22,580 nt of DNA from CALLMJ01 sp964493765 (GTDB lineage Bacteria; Bacteroidota; Bacteroidia; J057; CALLMJ01). The translations under genes were made by a program, and so were the position numbers. The DNA is taken from positions 1-22,580 of the forward strand of contig CAZBPK010000102.1 of NCBI GenBank assembly GCA_964493765.1, in the 5' to 3' direction. Below, in pieces: positions 1 through 8,078 of this stretch; position 1 is the stretch's first letter, and the number at the start of each line of letters is the position of its first letter. The notes under the pieces were generated by a model that made no database searches, had not been told where the DNA came from, and worked only from the letters and a program-made list of their open reading frames with translations.

Positions 1-1
1 G

Positions 2-106
2 GAGAAAGAACGATTACTGGAGGAGGAAAAGAAAAGAGCTGAGGAGAAAGAACGATTACTGGAGGAGGAAAAGAAAAAGGCAGAAGAGGAAAAGAAAAAA
101 GCAGAG
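2..106 (+). repeat. 42-bp tandem repeat in coiled-coil coding sequence
   Basis: Two nearly identical 42-bp units (2-43 and 44-85) and a related half unit (86-106) encode the 14-residue pattern EEKERLLEEEKKRA. The first 33 bases or so of each full unit match, which indicates recent tandem duplication inside the coiled-coil region. It may extend to the left of the window. Confidence 0.8.
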
Positions 107-217
107 GAGGAAAGAACTAAAATTATAAATGCAATTAAAAGATAAAGATTATCCAATTTTAGTGATAATCAAATTGAAGAGATGCTAGGAATTAAAATCA
201 TTGATTATAAAGAATAG
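2..217 (+). pseudogene. 3' end of a probable Rpn/PD-(D/E)XK nuclease-transposase family gene with an in-frame stop
   Basis: The window opens inside a reading frame that runs from base 2 to a TAA at 143-145. It encodes a charged coiled coil built of repeated EEKERLLEEEKKRA-like units, then KIINAIKR. The same frame resumes straight after the TAA with RLSNFSDNQIEEMLGIKIID and YKE, ending at TAG 215-217. An E/K-rich coiled coil followed by a short helical segment of the type 'LSxxQIxExxGI' is typical of the C-terminus of Rpn-type recombination-promoting nucleases (PDDEXK transposase family), so the TAA most likely interrupts a once-continuous protein, for example by a TTA-to-TAA change. The nuclease domain would lie left of the window and cannot be seen. 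The family call rests on the C-terminal pattern only. A sequencing error, or a true stop at 143, remains possible. Confidence 0.5.
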
Positions 218-343
218 ATAAATTCAAACTAAACAGTCTAATAAATTATGGATGAATATGCATACAAATATTTTATAAAATTCATATCATTGAAAACAAA
301 AAAATAAATTAAAAAAAAATTTTTTTTATTGATGTTTGTATAA

Positions 344-351
344 TAATTTTG
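344..351 (+). promoter_or_regulatory. Candidate -7 box of the TonB-dependent receptor gene
   Basis: TAATTTTG matches the Bacteroidota -7 consensus TAnnTTTG and lies 33 bases before the start codon at 385. A TTG at 329-331 is only 12 bases upstream, shorter than the usual 17-23, so the -33 element is not convincing. The stretch 218-343 is AT-rich and holds an A9T8 run near 311-327, but no gene was seen in it. Confidence 0.4.
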
Positions 352-384
352 TGATAAATTGCAATTCATTCTAATTCATTAGTT

Positions 385-3084
385 ATGAAAAGTTCACTTC
401 ATTTATTTTGTGTAGTCTCCATACTTTGGAGTCTTAATTTGAGTTTATACTCCCAAGAACTTAACATTCGTAAAAAGGGAGAAAGAAAAAAAGTTAAAGA
501 AGAAAAGCAGGAAATTGTTACTGAAAAAAAAGAAACAACTTCTGAAAATGTAAGTTTATCAGGGAAGATAAAGGACGAAAATAACGAGCCTTTGCCTGGT
601 GCGACAGTTTCGTTGTTAGGAACGTCTTTGGGTAGTTTGACGAATTTAGATGGGAGTTTTAAGATTACTAATCTGCCGAAAGGAAAGTATCAAGTAAGAA
701 TTTCTTATGTAGGTTACAAGGAGCAAATTGTAGAAGTAGATTTGAATAATGACACAGAACTTCAAGAAGTTGCCTTAAAAAGTGATGCGGTGGGCTTAGA
801 GGAGATTCGCGTGGTAGCTTCTTATGTAACCGATAGAAAAACTCCAATTGCAGTAAGTACGGTAGATTTAAAATACATAGAAGAAAGGTTCGGGAGCCAA
901 GAAATACCACAAGCAGTAAAGCTGACGCCTTCTGTTTATACCTCTAATGCAGGAGGGGGATTTGGGGATTCTCGAATCATGTTAAGAGGCTTTCAACAAG
1001 AAGAAATTGCCGTACTGATTAATGGGGTACCTGTTAATGATATGGCGGCAAGCCGCGTATTCTGGTCTAATTGGCAGGGTTTGTCTGATGTACTAAGAAC
1101 GATGCAAGTTCAAAGGGGCCTTAGTGCTTCAAGATTAGCGATTTCTTCAATTGGAGGTACGATGAACTTCATTACCAAAACTACTGACGCAGAAAAAGGA
1201 GGCTCTATTATTGTTGAAACTTCTAATGTATATGACTTCAAAACACTAGCTACCGTTTCTACGGGCTTATCACCTAAAGGTTGGGCTATGACTTTTACGG
1301 GAGGTAGAACCGTCGGAAAAGGATACATTGATAACTTATTGATTGATAACTGGAGTTATTATTTTGCGGTTTCTAAACAAATCAATGAGAAGCATTTGAT
1401 TACCTTTAATATTTTAGGAGCGCCCCAAAAGCATGGTCAGAGATTTACTCGTCTTACAGAAAAACGCTATCAAGAATTAGGAAGCCGATTTGCGAATGTG
1501 GATTATGGCTATCTGAACGGGCAAAAAATCAATCAAACGGATAATTTTTATCATAAACCCCAAGCCCAAATCAATCATTATTGGAATATTTCTGAAAAAA
1601 CTACTTTATCTACGAATGTTTATGCTTCTTGGGGAAGAGGAGGAGGCTCGGGTACGCTTGGAAAAGCGCCTTCAAGAAATGGTGTTAATGGTACTCTTAA
1701 TTGGGACGCCCTTCAAGCCGAAAATCGTACAGGTATTGATACCCTTCTTACACCTAATGGAAGAATCATTGGTTACAATGTAGTGGGTATTTTGAGAGAT
1801 TCTCGTAATGACCATGACTGGTATGGAGTTCTTTCTACTTTGACCTCTAAAATTAATGAAAATATTACCGTAACAGGTGGTATAGATGGAAGAATTTTTA
1901 AAGGACATAACTATAGAACTGTAAAAAACTTAATTGGTGGAGACTTTTGGATAGAAAAAAATTATGCTAATGATTCTTTAATGTATCTAACCAATGTTAC
2001 TTCAACTGTAAAAATTGATACCATTATAAATGGAAGAATAAGAAGAGTTGGAGATATAGTAGATTACGATTATAATTCTTATGTGAATTGGGGCGGTGCT
2101 TTTGGGCAGCTAGAATATGCCAATGAACAAATTTCAGCTTATCTGAACTTATCGGCATCTAATACATGGATGAAACGCAAAGAACTTATGAGAAAAACGG
2201 ATAATCCTGTTTCTGAAACAAAATCTTTTTTTGCTTATGTTGCTAAAGCGGGATTCAGTTATACTATCAATAATCAGCATACTATTTTTGTGAATGGAGG
2301 ACATTTTACTCGTGCTCCATTTTTCCGTTTCGCCTTAGTAGATGAAAGAACGAAAAATGAATTTGTGAATAACTTAAAAAACGAAAAAGTTTATTCGGCA
2401 GAACTTGGGTATAATTTCAGCAATTCTTTTATGAATATCAGTTTGAATGGTTATTATACGCAATGGAAGGATAAAGGCGTTAGAACTGCCTATAATAATG
2501 CCCAAGGTCAATTAGCTTATGCGAACATTACAGGAATGAGTGCAACACACATGGGTATAGAATTAGAAGGAAAAATTAATCTTTCTAAAATGTTTGCTTT
2601 GAACTTTGCTTTTAATAAAGGAGATTGGAAATGGACAAGCGACGTAAGCGCTACGGTTATCAATGAGAATGACTTATCTACTAAGCAATTTAATTTGTAT
2701 CTCAAAAACATTAAAGTAGGAGATGCCCCTCAAACTTCAGGGAATTTAGGTTTACGAGTAAACTTTACGAAAGATTTGTATATTATTGCTGATGCCTTGT
2801 ATTATGCAGATATGTATGCCAATTTTAATCCGGAAGCAAGAACCAATGAAAATGACCGTTCTCAATCGTGGAAAATGCCTAATTTTATGTTGTTTGATTT
2901 GCATGCAGGTTATCACTTTAAAATCGGTAATAACGATGCAACTTTAAAAGGGCATATTTTTAATTTATTGGATAAAGCATATTTTATGGAAGGACAAGAC
3001 GGTGCAAAGCATGATAGGGCTACTTCTACAGTTTTTTATGGTTATGGAAGAGTATTTAATATTGGTTTAAATGTAAAATTTTGA
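385..3084 (+). CDS. TonB-dependent outer-membrane receptor
   Basis: An 899-residue outer-membrane receptor. It should import a ligand through the outer membrane, powered by TonB/ExbBD. The N-terminus is a signal peptide ending near LSLYSQ (residue 24), followed by a Lys/Glu-rich linker (about 28-52). A carboxypeptidase-regulatory-like domain (about 57-125, SGKIKDENNEPLPGATVSLL) comes next, then a plug domain (about 140-265, with RIMLRGFQQEEIAVLINGVP and SSIGGTMNFITK) and a long beta barrel ending in the aromatic-terminated VFNIGLNVKF. The final Phe is usual for assembly by the BAM complex. No SusD-like lipoprotein follows, so it is not an obvious polysaccharide-utilisation pair, and the substrate cannot be read from the sequence. 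It is a single-gene unit with a candidate -7 box at 344 and a terminator at 3106. No Shine-Dalgarno is apparent. Confidence 0.95.
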   Translation: MKSSLHLFCVVSILWSLNLSLYSQELNIRKKGERKKVKEEKQEIVTEKKETTSENVSLSGKIKDENNEPLPGATVSLLGTSLGSLTNLDGSFKITNLPKGKYQVRISYVGYKEQIVEVDLNNDTELQEVALKSDAVGLEEIRVVASYVTDRKTPIAVSTVDLKYIEERFGSQEIPQAVKLTPSVYTSNAGGGFGDSRIMLRGFQQEEIAVLINGVPVNDMAASRVFWSNWQGLSDVLRTMQVQRGLSASRLAISSIGGTMNFITKTTDAEKGGSIIVETSNVYDFKTLATVSTGLSPKGWAMTFTGGRTVGKGYIDNLLIDNWSYYFAVSKQINEKHLITFNILGAPQKHGQRFTRLTEKRYQELGSRFANVDYGYLNGQKINQTDNFYHKPQAQINHYWNISEKTTLSTNVYASWGRGGGSGTLGKAPSRNGVNGTLNWDALQAENRTGIDTLLTPNGRIIGYNVVGILRDSRNDHDWYGVLSTLTSKINENITVTGGIDGRIFKGHNYRTVKNLIGGDFWIEKNYANDSLMYLTNVTSTVKIDTIINGRIRRVGDIVDYDYNSYVNWGGAFGQLEYANEQISAYLNLSASNTWMKRKELMRKTDNPVSETKSFFAYVAKAGFSYTINNQHTIFVNGGHFTRAPFFRFALVDERTKNEFVNNLKNEKVYSAELGYNFSNSFMNISLNGYYTQWKDKGVRTAYNNAQGQLAYANITGMSATHMGIELEGKINLSKMFALNFAFNKGDWKWTSDVSATVINENDLSTKQFNLYLKNIKVGDAPQTSGNLGLRVNFTKDLYIIADALYYADMYANFNPEARTNENDRSQSWKMPNFMLFDLHAGYHFKIGNNDATLKGHIFNLLDKAYFMEGQDGAKHDRATSTVFYGYGRVFNIGLNVKF

Positions 3085-3105
3085 AGTTTGAATTAGCTTA
3101 AAAAT

Positions 3106-3140
3106 AAAAACGCTTACTAAAATAAGCGGTTTTTATTTTT
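3106..3140 (+). terminator. Intrinsic terminator of the receptor gene
   Basis: AAAAACGCTTA (3106-3116) pairs with TAAGCG plus TTTTT (3123-3134, one bulged G at 3129), followed by further T residues. It lies 21 bases after the receptor stop codon and matches a Rho-independent terminator. Confidence 0.75.
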
Positions 3141-3230
3141 AATATTTAAAATGTATAATGGTTATAAATTTTTTTTAACCTAAATTAAGAAAATTATCTC
3201 TATCAATAGCTATGCTTGCTAAAAGCGAGA

Positions 3231-3360
3231 TAAGCGTGAGGGATGCGGAGGGTTTAGCACTGCCTTTTGACGCTTTTAAAAAAAGTGTAAAAAGGATTGC
3301 CGAAGCGAATAGCGAAGCCCGTAGCAGCCCGACCCTGAGCGTTAGCGAAGGGACACGCCC
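3231..3360 (-). repeat. GC-rich dispersed repeat, copy A
   Basis: One of four copies in this window of a GC-rich element in otherwise AT-rich DNA. Read on the minus strand it begins GGGCGTGTCCC and ends CATCCCTCACGCTTA. Copy A is intergenic, between the receptor terminator and cdsA. Its centre differs from the other copies but forms a long hairpin: 3263-3277 (CCTTTTGACGCTTTT) pairs with 3281-3295 (AAAAGTGTAAAAAGG) with one mismatch and one G:T pair. The flanks contain further AGCGAGATAAGCG-like sequence. The function is unknown. No transposase is encoded in it. Confidence 0.85.
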
Positions 3361-3561
3361 AAATTCTTTACCATAAAATAAAAATGAACCCTAATCGATT
3401 GCTTGATTTCAGAATTTACTTGGAAAGAAGTCAGTTGAAAAATTTGAAGTGTTATTAAGTTGCAAATTGCCTTGAATATAATATGCTATCTTCAAAATCT
3501 ACGGATTTAGAAATTTCTATTGAACCAAGTTATAGTTTTAAAATATTGATTTTCATAACTT
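3361..3561. other. Non-coding stretch between repeat copy A and cdsA
   Basis: No convincing gene lies in this part of the 477-base gap between the receptor and cdsA. A 24-codon ORF at 3384-3458 has no recognisable features. The inverted repeat AAGTTAT (3527-3533) / ATAACTT (3555-3561) directly follows the cdsA stop codon and could form a weak hairpin at the end of the minus-strand transcript, but its loop is long and it lacks a clear T tract. Confidence 0.4.
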
Positions 3562-4383
3562 TTACCAAAGTTGAATAATTACCCAATTAAAGGGAATTAC
3601 AAAAAAGAAACCATCAAAACGGTCTAAAAAACCACCGTGACCGGGTAATAAACCACTTGAATCTTTAATATTTCTGCTTCGTTTGAACATAGATTCTACC
3701 AAATCTCCAATTAAGCCAACAGGAACGGTTGATAGCCCAACTAAGTACCAAGAAAAGGATTGAGACCAATAAGTTTCTAAAAAATAGGCGAGGATTATAT
3801 TACCCAAAATACCACCCATAAAACCTTCCCAAGTTTTATTAGGAGAAACTTTCTCAGAAATTTTATGTTTACCCAAAAATTTACCTACAAAATAAGCCGC
3901 TGTATCAGCCATCCAAACCAAAAAAAGCATTCCCAAAGGAATTTGATAGTCATAATAATTATTTTTTTGAGATAAAACTAACCAAAAGAAACCCGATGGA
4001 GCTAACCAAATCAACCCAAACCAAAGTTTCATTACATTATCAAAACCAAGACCATTATGGGCAATAAGTTGATAGGTCATTAGAATAGGTACACCCAAAA
4101 CTAAAATGGATATAGAAATACGAAACAAAAATTTGGATTGTTCAATTTCAGGAAGTGTAATCCCCAGAGCAATTAAAGCAGATAAAAATACTAATAAAGA
4201 TGAAATTTCAGTTAATTTTGCTTCAATTAGAATGAGGTATTCTGCTAAACTCATAAGAATAATAATAGCAGATAAAAAAAACAGACCGTGAAAAGAAAAA
4301 ACAATTAAAGAAATAGCAGCAGAACCAGCGATTAAAGCGGTTAATATTCGTTTTAATAGATTATTCCGATCCAAATTTTTCAT
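3562..4383 (-). CDS. cdsA: Phosphatidate cytidylyltransferase (CDP-diglyceride synthase)
   Basis: This 273-residue polytopic membrane protein should convert phosphatidic acid and CTP to CDP-diacylglycerol, the precursor of membrane phospholipids. It has about seven hydrophobic segments. The C-terminal family signature is clear: GDLVESMFKRSRNIKDSSGL followed by LPGHGGFLDRFDGFFF, with the conserved K/R-K-D and D-R-x-D residues. The internal SPNKTWEGFMGG is also typical of CdsA. Length is normal for the family. It is the last gene of a minus-strand run (lipoprotein, CPBP protease, cdsA), and its start overlaps the end of the CPBP gene by 23 bases, which suggests translational coupling. Confidence 0.95.
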   Translation of the reverse strand: MKNLDRNNLLKRILTALIAGSAAISLIVFSFHGLFFLSAIIILMSLAEYLILIEAKLTEISSLLVFLSALIALGITLPEIEQSKFLFRISISILVLGVPILMTYQLIAHNGLGFDNVMKLWFGLIWLAPSGFFWLVLSQKNNYYDYQIPLGMLFLVWMADTAAYFVGKFLGKHKISEKVSPNKTWEGFMGGILGNIILAYFLETYWSQSFSWYLVGLSTVPVGLIGDLVESMFKRSRNIKDSSGLLPGHGGFLDRFDGFFFVIPFNWVIIQLW

Positions 4384-5290
4384 TTTTGTAATGTTTAAAA
4401 TACCAATAAGTTAAGGACGCAGTTAGGAAGAATGAAAAAAGTACAATTAAGTAATGAAATTGATATTGATGATCGGTAATTTCTTGGGATACATAACCAT
4501 TTAAAGCCAACCAAGTTACAAATGTAGTAAAAAAATTATTGATAAAATGTGCAAAAATTGCAGCATGAATACTTTTACCATAAAAAAATAAAAATGCTAG
4601 CATAGCTCCCATAATCCATCTCACAAAAAAACCAAAAATTTGAAAATGTAACAAGCTAAATATGAATGAACTAAAAATAATAGCCCAATAAATTGATGAA
4701 AACCGTTTAAAGTTTTGAAACAAAAAACCTCTAAAAAATATTTCTTCGCATATTGCTGGAATGACTGCAAAAACAAATATATTCAATAATAAATTAGATT
4801 TCATGATTTGATTGAGCAAGTTCTGAGTTTGTTCTTCTATTGACTTTAATTGCTTTAAGTCTTCTGAAGACATAAAGGTTATATTATCTTCAGAAATCAT
4901 GAAAACTTGATAAAAAGGAATAGCAACCAACATGATCAGACCAGCCCATAATATTTTTTTGAGTGAAATCTTGGTTTGAAAGAAAAGTTCATTTTTCCAT
5001 TGATTAGCAGAAACCGCTAATAACCAACCTGTTAATCCAAAACCTAAAATTTGAATAACAGTAAGTCTGAATAAAAAAAAATTCAAATAGGCACTTGGAA
5101 TATTTCTGCCTTTCAAAGCATGATTGTAATCTTCATAGCTAACGTCTAAAATGGTATAGGACAATTTAGCAATGAAAACGTCTATTGCAGAAATAAAAGT
5201 AATACATAAAGATAACCCAAAAATGATTATAAAAAGAGGATGAAATTTAGCTTTTCCGAAAAAAGATTCCTCAGAATAGTAACTTTTCAT
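4361..5290 (-). CDS. CPBP family intramembrane metalloprotease
   Basis: A 309-residue membrane protein with about eight hydrophobic segments and the CPBP (CAAX protease/bacteriocin-processing, ABI) motifs. EEIFFR (residues 182-187) is the EExxxR motif. A His follows in SLLHF (about 215), and another in FAHFINNFF (about 248) matches the HxxxN/B motif. Family members are glutamic-type intramembrane proteases related to Rce1, and bacterial members process small peptides or are of unknown role. The substrate here is unknown. It lies 4 bases after the lipoprotein gene and overlaps cdsA, so the three are probably one operon. Confidence 0.88.
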   Translation of the reverse strand: MKSYYSEESFFGKAKFHPLFIIIFGLSLCITFISAIDVFIAKLSYTILDVSYEDYNHALKGRNIPSAYLNFFLFRLTVIQILGFGLTGWLLAVSANQWKNELFFQTKISLKKILWAGLIMLVAIPFYQVFMISEDNITFMSSEDLKQLKSIEEQTQNLLNQIMKSNLLLNIFVFAVIPAICEEIFFRGFLFQNFKRFSSIYWAIIFSSFIFSLLHFQIFGFFVRWIMGAMLAFLFFYGKSIHAAIFAHFINNFFTTFVTWLALNGYVSQEITDHQYQFHYLIVLFSFFLTASLTYWYFKHYKNEKFGSE

Positions 5291-5294
5291 AGGT

Positions 5295-6434
5295 TTAGTT
5301 CATAAGGAAAAAGAATCCATCATCTTTGATGTATCCATTTCTTTTAGTATCTTTTGAAGATTCTTGAGTTCCATTTAAATTTCTTAAAACAAATTTTAGG
5401 TCATCAAAAAACTGGAAACTACCAAGGCTATATTCATTTTTTTGTTTTTCTTCATTCCAAATTTCCACTATGTAAGCAGCCATAGGAAGAAAATCAATAG
5501 TTTTTTGCGTTTTTCTATCAAAAGTAAACAAATGAAAAGCTGTAACACCAGCACGAATTTGATTACCTGCTTGTCTAGTTACAATAACACCTACACTAAA
5601 ATTTTCATGTTTATAAATTAATTTATAGGCTCCACAAGCAACTTGTATTCTATCACCAATAGTTTTTTCTAATTTGGGGAAATAGTTTAAAGCAGTATCT
5701 AAATCTATAGGTTTATACCAATTTTCGTTTAATAATTCTTGATATTCGTTTAATCTATAAGATTTAATGCTATTGAGCAAATCCGAATTGATATAAAATG
5801 GTGTATTTCCTTGAGGAAAAATACTTAAAAATGATTTAGGGATTACAGTAAGACTTTCTGAGGTATCTTCATCTTTTTCTTTTATATTACCTTCATCATC
5901 AATTTTGTACTTATAAACGCTTTTAATAGTACGAACAGCTCCTTTTTCAAAAACTTTTAGCGTTTTTTCAAAAACCATATCCCCATTAGGATTAATAGTT
6001 AATTGGGCATCACCATTAGAATTTTTTGCAAAACGAAAAGACTCTTTACCTAATATCACACCATCTTTTCTTACCGATAAAACTACCCATCCTGGCATAT
6101 CATGTTGAGTTGCTGAATTTCCCATAAGTATTACAGCAAAATTTTCTTTTACCAGCAATTTGGATTTAGCAAAATACTGAGTTTTTGTCTTTTCTGCTAA
6201 ACTATCTACAAATATATTTAGTAAATTTTGTTGAATAGGTTTATTTTTAGACCATTCAAATTTTGTGGTCATAGATTTCCATTGTAAAGTTGTAGGTAAT
6301 TGAGTATCTTCAAAAAGATTTAAAAAATTTGGGTATTCAGGATGCTCTTTAATGGTATAATCCTCTGTATTTTTTTTACAGCCCCAAAATAGAAGAACCA
6401 CAAAAATCACTAAAGAAATATTCAAAAATTTCAT
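5295..6434 (-). CDS. Lipoprotein of unknown function
   Basis: I do not recognise this family. From the ATG at 6434 the product is 379 residues with a lipoprotein signal peptide: MKFLNISLVIFVVLLFWGC, where LFWGC is the lipobox, then a lysine- and acid-rich start of the mature protein. The rest appears soluble and beta-rich, without obvious catalytic motifs. The frame also opens at an upstream TTG (6452), but that codon would lie ahead of the transcription start predicted from the promoter at 6450-6480 and would put extra charged residues before the signal peptide, so the ATG was chosen. It is the first gene of the lipoprotein-CPBP-cdsA unit. Confidence 0.8.
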   Translation of the reverse strand: MKFLNISLVIFVVLLFWGCKKNTEDYTIKEHPEYPNFLNLFEDTQLPTTLQWKSMTTKFEWSKNKPIQQNLLNIFVDSLAEKTKTQYFAKSKLLVKENFAVILMGNSATQHDMPGWVVLSVRKDGVILGKESFRFAKNSNGDAQLTINPNGDMVFEKTLKVFEKGAVRTIKSVYKYKIDDEGNIKEKDEDTSESLTVIPKSFLSIFPQGNTPFYINSDLLNSIKSYRLNEYQELLNENWYKPIDLDTALNYFPKLEKTIGDRIQVACGAYKLIYKHENFSVGVIVTRQAGNQIRAGVTAFHLFTFDRKTQKTIDFLPMAAYIVEIWNEEKQKNEYSLGSFQFFDDLKFVLRNLNGTQESSKDTKRNGYIKDDGFFFLMN

Positions 6435-6449
6435 TTTTAAAAATTGACG

Positions 6450-6480
6450 CAAAATTGCAACATTTTTGTAGTAATAACAA
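6450..6480 (-). promoter_or_regulatory. Candidate promoter of the lipoprotein-CPBP-cdsA operon
   Basis: On the minus strand a TTG (6478-6480) is followed after 20 bases by CAATTTTG (6450-6457), one mismatch from TAnnTTTG. The predicted start of transcription is near 6443, nine bases before the ATG at 6434. This supports the ATG over the upstream TTG start. Confidence 0.4.
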
Positions 6481-6596
6481 GTTTATTTGATAAAATCCAT
6501 GTAAAAATCTAATTTAGCCAAATGATTTTTATATTTTTTTAAGATACAAGTTCACAATTCAAGAAGGAAAAATCATTTTAGAATAAAAAAACTCAT

Positions 6597-6623
6597 TAAA
6601 TTTGCGAGCAAATTGCGAGCAAA
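6597..6623 (+). promoter_or_regulatory. fabI promoter box with tandem short palindromes
   Basis: TAAATTTG (6597-6604) matches the Bacteroidota -7 consensus TAnnTTTG and lies 23 bases before the fabI ATG. No clear -33 element was found. It overlaps an 11-base tandem duplication, TTGCGAGCAAA at 6602-6612 and 6613-6623. Each unit is itself a short palindrome (TTGC-GA-GCAA). The expected transcription start (about 6611) falls inside the pair, so it could be an operator. Confidence 0.5.
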
Positions 6624-6627
6624 AAAT

Positions 6628-7440
6628 ATGAGTTTCGGGATACTAAAAGGAAAAGTAGGAATTATAACGGGTGCATTAGATGAATCCTCCATTGCATGGA
6701 AAACAGCTGTAAAAGCACATGCTGAGGGTGCAAAAATTATTTTAACCAATGCTCCCGTTGCTATAAGAATGGGTAAAATCAAAGATTTAGCGGAACAAAT
6801 TCAAGCACCTTTAATTCCTGCTGATGCTACCTCCATTGAGGACATCACTAAGCTATACGAAGCAGCTCAAACTGAATTTGGACAAATTGACTTTTTGTTA
6901 CATTCTATTGGAATGTCTTTAAATGTTAGAAAAAATAGACCTTATACTGATTTAAACTATGACTTTTTAAATAAAACTTATGATATTTCCTCCATTTCAT
7001 TTCATAAAATGATGCAAGTAGGATTGAAAATGGATATTTTTAAAGAATATGGATCCATTGTAGCATTAAGCTATATAGCTGCTCAAAGAACATTTGGAAA
7101 ATATAACGATATGGCTGAAGCAAAAGCCCTTTTAGAATCTTATGCAAGAAGCTTTGGTTATCATTTAGGGAAACTAAAAAAAGTAAGAGTAAATACTATC
7201 TCACAATCCCCTACACCAACTACTGCTGGAAGTGGTGTAGAAGGTTTTGACAAAATGCTTCATTATGCTGAAAAAATGTCACCTCTTGGAAATGCTACAG
7301 CTGATGAATGTGCAGATTTTATTGTTATGTTATTTTCAGATTATACCAAAAAACTTACCATGCAAAATATTTATCATGATGGTGGTTTCTCATCTGTGGG
7401 AGTAACTGAAGAAGTTTTAGATAATTTTATAGATGCTTAA
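6628..7440 (+). CDS. fabI: Enoyl-[acyl-carrier-protein] reductase (NADH)
   Basis: FabI catalyses the last step of each fatty-acid elongation cycle, reducing trans-2-enoyl-ACP with NADH. The 270-residue protein is a short-chain dehydrogenase-like Rossmann enzyme. Visible are the divergent FabI nucleotide motif GIITGALDESSIAW (residues 11-24), LLHSIGMS (90-97), and the active-site pair Tyr149 (SYIAAQ) and Tyr159-x6-Lys166 (YNDMAEAK). The C-terminus has the usual NIYHDGGFSSVG segment. An in-frame TTG at 6613 is a less likely start because it lies within the palindromic duplication and adds residues outside the family's usual N-terminus. It appears to be the first gene of a unit with the TonB-domain lipoprotein and mqnB. 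Confidence 0.96.
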   Translation: MSFGILKGKVGIITGALDESSIAWKTAVKAHAEGAKIILTNAPVAIRMGKIKDLAEQIQAPLIPADATSIEDITKLYEAAQTEFGQIDFLLHSIGMSLNVRKNRPYTDLNYDFLNKTYDISSISFHKMMQVGLKMDIFKEYGSIVALSYIAAQRTFGKYNDMAEAKALLESYARSFGYHLGKLKKVRVNTISQSPTPTTAGSGVEGFDKMLHYAEKMSPLGNATADECADFIVMLFSDYTKKLTMQNIYHDGGFSSVGVTEEVLDNFIDA

Positions 7441-7444
7441 TTTG

Positions 7445-8077
7445 ATGAAAAAAAACTTATTTTTCTTGGTTTTAGCTATTCTATTAAGTTGTAACCAAAC
7501 TCCAAAAGTTGAAGTAGAAGAAAAAAATGATAATTCTGGGGCAACTCAAATGGATAATTCCGAAAAAAATCAAGAAGCTCAAAAAGATTCAACTTTAATT
7601 CCCAATACTGAAACTTTGAAAAAAGATACTTTAATCGTTGAAAAGAAAGAAGAAAAAGAAAAAAAAGAGGAAGAAAAGAAAATAGAAGAGAAGAAAAAAG
7701 AAGAGAAGCAAGTGGAGCCAGAAATTAAGGAACCTGAATTTCCTGATTTACCAGAAACCGATGTTTACAATCCTAAAGAGGATCCTGCCCCTAACGAGTT
7801 CGTTTTAGTGGATAGAGAAGCTAAACCCAAAAATTTACAAGAAATCATTAATGAAATAAAATCAGACGCTAAACTTTACGGCGTGAAAGGTAAAGCAGTC
7901 GTAGGAATTTTAGTAAGTACTCATGGGAATTACCTTAAACATTACTTCTTTGGAGTTACTAATAAAAAATTAGAATATATCATAGCCGATAATATTCAGA
8001 ACTTAAAATTTAGACCTGCCACTTTGAATGGTGAGCCTGTAAAAATGTGGTATAAAACAACTATAGAAATTAACTAA
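7445..8077 (+). CDS. Lipoprotein with TonB C-terminal domain
   Basis: A 210-residue protein that starts with a short lipoprotein signal peptide, MKKNLFFLVLAILLSC, so Cys16 is the predicted lipidated residue. A long low-complexity linker rich in Lys and Glu follows (about residues 20-90). The C-terminus (about 125-210) has the pattern of TonB C-terminal domains: GKAVVGILVSTHGNYLKHYF, then LKFRPATLNGEPVKMWYKTT. Normal TonB is anchored in the inner membrane by a transmembrane helix, so a lipid anchor is unusual. It could act as an alternative energy-transducer fragment or as a periplasmic adaptor (inference). An in-frame ATG at 7433 overlaps the end of fabI. The ATG at 7445 gives the more standard signal peptide. 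Confidence 0.8.
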   Translation: MKKNLFFLVLAILLSCNQTPKVEVEEKNDNSGATQMDNSEKNQEAQKDSTLIPNTETLKKDTLIVEKKEEKEKKEEEKKIEEKKKEEKQVEPEIKEPEFPDLPETDVYNPKEDPAPNEFVLVDREAKPKNLQEIINEIKSDAKLYGVKGKAVVGILVSTHGNYLKHYFFGVTNKKLEYIIADNIQNLKFRPATLNGEPVKMWYKTTIEIN

Positions 8078-8078
8078 T

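Noticed and set aside
311..328. A9T8 palindrome as a terminator for the left-end gene.
   Set aside because: A pure A/T run without a GC stem is a poor terminator and is also common in AT-rich promoter regions.
3384..3458. A 24-codon ORF after repeat copy A.
   Set aside because: It has no promoter box, no recognisable motif and no support beyond an ATG in AT-rich DNA.
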